Source of the DNA: Carposina sasakii
Lineage: Eukaryota > Arthropoda > Insecta > Lepidoptera > Carposinidae
Assembly (NCBI GenBank): GCA_014607495.2
Contig: CP053175.1
Location: 4,774,001-4,838,000, forward strand
Direction of reading: 5' to 3'
DNA: 64,000 nucleotides
In this document: positions 60,780 through 64,000 of the stretch, one piece after another
How positions within the stretch are numbered: position 1 is the stretch's first letter
How the letters are laid out: every line of letters starts with the position of its first letter
Position numbers and translations under genes: made by a program
The notes under the pieces: generated by a model
Databases searched by the model: none
Seen by the model: the letters and a program-made list of their open reading frames with translations, nothing else
Told to the model about the DNA's origin: nothing

Positions 60780-61366
60780 CCCTCAGGTTTAACTGGATTA
60801 AATGTGTCTAATTACGTCACCGTAAAGTAATTATTCCTTTGTTCTGAGCGTCTACCACGATTCCGTTTCGTCTTCGTTCTAACTCGTGACTTTTCCAGAT
60901 TTGCCCCCCCCCCCTTTTCTTTTTGACACCATGGTCATGTTCATAGCCACGTCCCCAAATATATACATATACAGAACTACCTATGTTTAGGGCACTAAGT
61001 AGACCCTTATTATTAGTTATAGATTTTATTCCAATAAATGGTAACAAACTCACTAAAATACGCGATCATCGAAATCCGTACTCGGCTATTATACAATTAC
61101 ACTAATGGCGTATTCGTGAAAACGTTCGCTAGACGCTAATCATTTTTAAAAATGGCAACTCTAATGCTATCTAAAAAGTAAAAGTCGCAACGCCTCGTAT
61201 GTTTGCCAATAAACAACGATTAACTATCGCTACAGAGTAGCGAAATGCGGTAAACAAAATAGGTATGTACATTCCAATGGTGCAATTAAGAGTGAAACTA
61301 TTTCTTTATCGGTGGATTTTGTTATACCTATTATACCTACCTACCTATATTACCTACGGTCAATAA

Positions 61367-61491
61367 CCTGCCTGCCCAGGTGGTGACTATGGGCAAAAAC
61401 ACCCATGACAGTGCATGATCGAGCCTTGTGGCGTGCTCTGAGGGAGGCCTACCTACGTCCAGCAGTGGACTGCAATAGGCTGACGATGACG
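61367..61491 (+). mobile_element. SINE-A, 5'-truncated
   Basis: ACCTGCCTGCCCAGGTGGTG, ACTATGGGCAAAAACACCC, TCCAGCAGTGGACTGCAATA, then a GACGATGACG tail. Confidence 0.8.
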
Positions 61492-61739
61492 AATTATACC
61501 CATTTTGGACAGAGTTTGTTATAGCTCATCCATTGCTATTAGATGTAGATAAAATGGGAATTATATACGGATGCTACTTTGATTGATATATACCTAGAAG
61601 GTATACGACCTGCGCATTTTAGCTCGATCTTTAGTAGAGCAATTTGTTGTTATAGGGCCAAACTCTAATGCCTCAACTAAGAGTGCGTTTGCGCTTATTT
61701 GGTAGATGGCGCTAGTTACTATGTGTACACATGGCACTA

Positions 61740-61870
61740 CATTTTCTGTGCATACAAAAATATTAGTTCCGAAATCAAGGCGTAGGAGTTATTCTATGAA
61801 ACGGAGTCTAGTCTAAGTTGACCCACTGCATCGACCACAGTATACCACATTAAGGTGCGATTATTTCCAC
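61740..61870. repeat. Unclassified repeat
   Basis: AATATTAGTTCCGAAATCAA and GGAGTTATTCTATGAAACGG recur at 57905-57965, partly at 29270-29300, and in reverse near 12010-12050. Confidence 0.5.
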
Positions 61871-62204
61871 CGAGGAAAGTAAGTTCGCAAACAAAGTAAG
61901 CAAAGTGCAGACAAGCACTTTCATATTGCTTTCCCTGTTTGTATAGGGACTGGCACATTGTTCATGCAGCTGTTTGCACTCAGGTGTTCTTTAACTTTTT
62001 CTAGTAAGTAGGTAATTCTACAGAATACTTGTACAGTACAAGGTTAATAATGGGCATCGTCTTACTTTAAATTAAGATAGTTATGTTCTTTTGCTAATTT
62101 GCTTTTCTTTGAAATGACATTGTTTTTTCTGTTTTCAGAGTATTATTACGATTAAATTGCTTTTTAAAACTGATTTTGTCATGTTACACTATCGTTTTCG
62201 ATGG

Positions 62205-62600
62205 ATTTATATACAGAATGATTTTTGGTCGTCAAAGTTTCCAAAAACTACGGAATCTCCTCATCATCACGATCATTTTTCTCCATGGAAGCATACCTGG
62301 GAAGTGTCTGGTTCCCAAGATATTAGGGTCCAAAGTTGAGTAAATAGACTGCGTTTTTCTGCATAAATGCACATAGACGCGCGTAGCAAGATTTTTTCAC
62401 GAGAAATAATTAATATCTGTCAATGAAAAAACATAAACACTGGACACTATAAATTTCACCCAATCAAATAATTTAAAAAAGTTTAAAAAAAAATTACATT
62501 GTTTCCCAGCATTTTTTTGGCATAAACTTATTTTATTTGATGTATAGCGTATGTATCCTTCGTTAAGGGTGGCAACGAAAAAACATCCTATATATCTTGA
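62205..62600 (-). mobile_element. TIR element E, copy 2 (inverted relative to 33629)
   Basis: TATATACAGAATGATTTTTG at the left and AACGAAAAAACATCCTATAT at the right. The middle is the reverse complement of 33640-34010. Confidence 0.75.
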
Positions 62601-62744
62601 AGAACTGTAATAGCTATTGTCTAAATTGTTTTGTAGGTAGATACGTACCTACATTTTCGAATTACAGTTGTATGGTAGTTGAATATTGAATGATAGTGGC
62701 TCCATGAACGTATAAAGAACTATACGTTCATGAGTGACTCTAAC

Positions 62745-62935
62745 TGTCGCGCCATGGGTTCTGCCTGGGTTCGAATCCCGCTAAATGCAAACATTGCTAA
62801 TTATGATGTATTGTCTATGTTTATTTCCGAGCTATAGATATTTCCATTTATCCATTAATATTAAACCGTAACACCGCACAAGTCCAAGACCTACTTATAC
62901 CAAGTTAATTTGTTGTGAATAGTTATATTTACCTA
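62745..62935 (+). mobile_element. SINE-B, old copy
   Basis: GCCTGGGTTCGAATCCCGCT (B box) and GCAAACATTGCTAATTATGA; much diverged in the body. Confidence 0.7.
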
Positions 62936-62939
62936 AATC

Positions 62940-64000
62940 TAGATAGGTAGGTAAGACCACGTGCAGACCTGCATAAGCATAAAATATGACTATACATAAC
63001 ATAAAAGTGAATACACAAACACAATAGAAAGAAACCATCTTTTTCCTTGAGTAGTTGTTCTGCATTGACATTCAAGTCACTTTGCATGAATCACATACAA
63101 ACAAAACCAATAAACATGACCTCTGCCTGTCTTCAAAACAATGATAAACATAAAACAAATGAAAAGATCTATCATAAATGGTGGCATCGCCATAAAAATA
63201 TGAAGCAACATAAGAGAATATCTAAAACAATATGAAAAGAACCGTAAAACATCGACCGCAAGGTTGTTAATACTCATGAATGCTTTGACAGAATATGATG
63301 TTATAGTAGGTAGTTGTTTGGAAAACAATAATGTCGCCTACGCAAAGGAATTCTGTGATTATGACTCTATTGTTGTAAGACTAGAACTACTTTAGAATAG
63401 CTAAATACGATGCTATAGGGTTGGTGACGAACGTGGCTGTATACACGAACTAACTTAGACGTCATGGTTTCTACAAATTGCATTTCGTTTTATAAAGAAA
63501 GTGTCGCCGCCTTGCCGCACGACTTGTCGGTTAATTTAGGCTTGTAGCTAAGTTTGTATGTGTTATGTAAGTTCTATGGAATGTCAATCGTTTAGTTTCC
63601 AATGGCGCCGGGTCTGTAATTTTACTAAACTTATCTAACCATCTATCTATTGAGCGGGTGGAAATGCAGTTGGATTTATAAACGAGATGTCCTGGGTTCG
63701 ATGTCTAGTCTTTTTTTGGCATTCCAGATGCATACTCGTATACATTATAAATGGCTCCAAACATCAGCTCTTACCCGACTTTGTATTGCGCCATTTTACA
63801 TAATATGTACTTAGCTATATTATAGCTAATATGTCGAAATAGTCTAGGCACTCAGTCTTCCTCCGCTTCATCAACTTACAACAAGCATATCAAAATCCGT
63901 TCAGTATTTTTGTGTAAAAGTTTGTGTTTATGTAACAAACATCCATACGATCTAGTATTTAGCGTAGCGTAATGTAAAAAGCTAATCGTAATGTAAAATA
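62940..64000. other. Right edge, no gene recognised
   Basis: AT-rich intron or intergenic sequence. At 63690-63705 a CTGGGTTCGATGTCTAG string is B-box-like but isolated. 63880-63925 (TATCAAAATCCGTTCAGTAT) is Helitron-like-repeat sequence. Confidence 0.45.

Noticed and set aside
1..64000. Endogenous virus or LTR retrotransposon
   Set aside because: No protease, integrase, envelope or capsid motif and no paired LTRs were seen; the only RT is of LINE type.

Overview
The window looks like nuclear DNA from a lepidopteran (moth or butterfly). It is AT-rich, has intron-containing genes with insect splice signals, and is packed with short dispersed elements: SINEs with ATG/TTC or tRNA-like ends, Helitron-like repeats ending in CTAG|T, and many palindromic MITEs. 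Nothing prokaryotic or viral was seen. The order is inferred from repeat style and protein similarity, not from a search.

Two host genes are arranged head to head. On the minus strand, positions 9560 to 432 hold eight exons of a FAM98 homologue (partner of the RTCB/DDX1 tRNA-ligase complex in animals). All seven junctions have GT/AG ends and compatible phases. The last exon seen encodes an Arg/Gly-rich tail, and the gene runs off the left edge. Its intron 7 (523-3788) contains an intact 467-codon same-strand ORF with a DUF4780-like domain. On the plus strand, from 13067 to beyond 59670, four exons in phase encode a small membrane protein I cannot name: signal peptide, very short ectodomain, one transmembrane helix, then a cytoplasmic PDZ domain split over two exons. 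Its first intron is about 34 kb, its second about 11.4 kb and its third 500 bp. Most of the window is therefore intron of this gene.

The rest is mobile DNA. A Transib (RAG1-related) transposon at 24064-27978 has exact ends, about 355-bp terminal inverted repeats and a 5-bp CGTCG target duplication. Its transposase reading frame is broken twice, and a SINE with a 13-bp target duplication sits inside it. A 5'-truncated LINE with a complete reverse transcriptase domain lies at 18597-21268. A deleted Helitron at 16764-17578 still encodes the C-terminal end of the helicase, which ties the abundant CTAG-ended repeats here to Helitrons. A 788-bp PIF/Harbinger derivative at 9971-10758 keeps the beginnings of both element genes, between the two host genes. 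A hAT-type MITE at 28455-28687 has an 8-bp target duplication. At least four SINE-like families, several foldback MITEs and a few tandem duplications fill the remainder.

No undescribed multi-gene system is evident. The most informative items are the Transib copy, the nested DUF4780 ORF, the TM-PDZ gene, the Helitron link, and a Helitron-like element with a GC-rich insert (17705-18492). Boundaries of old repeats are by eye and good to roughly 10-20 bp unless a target duplication is stated.
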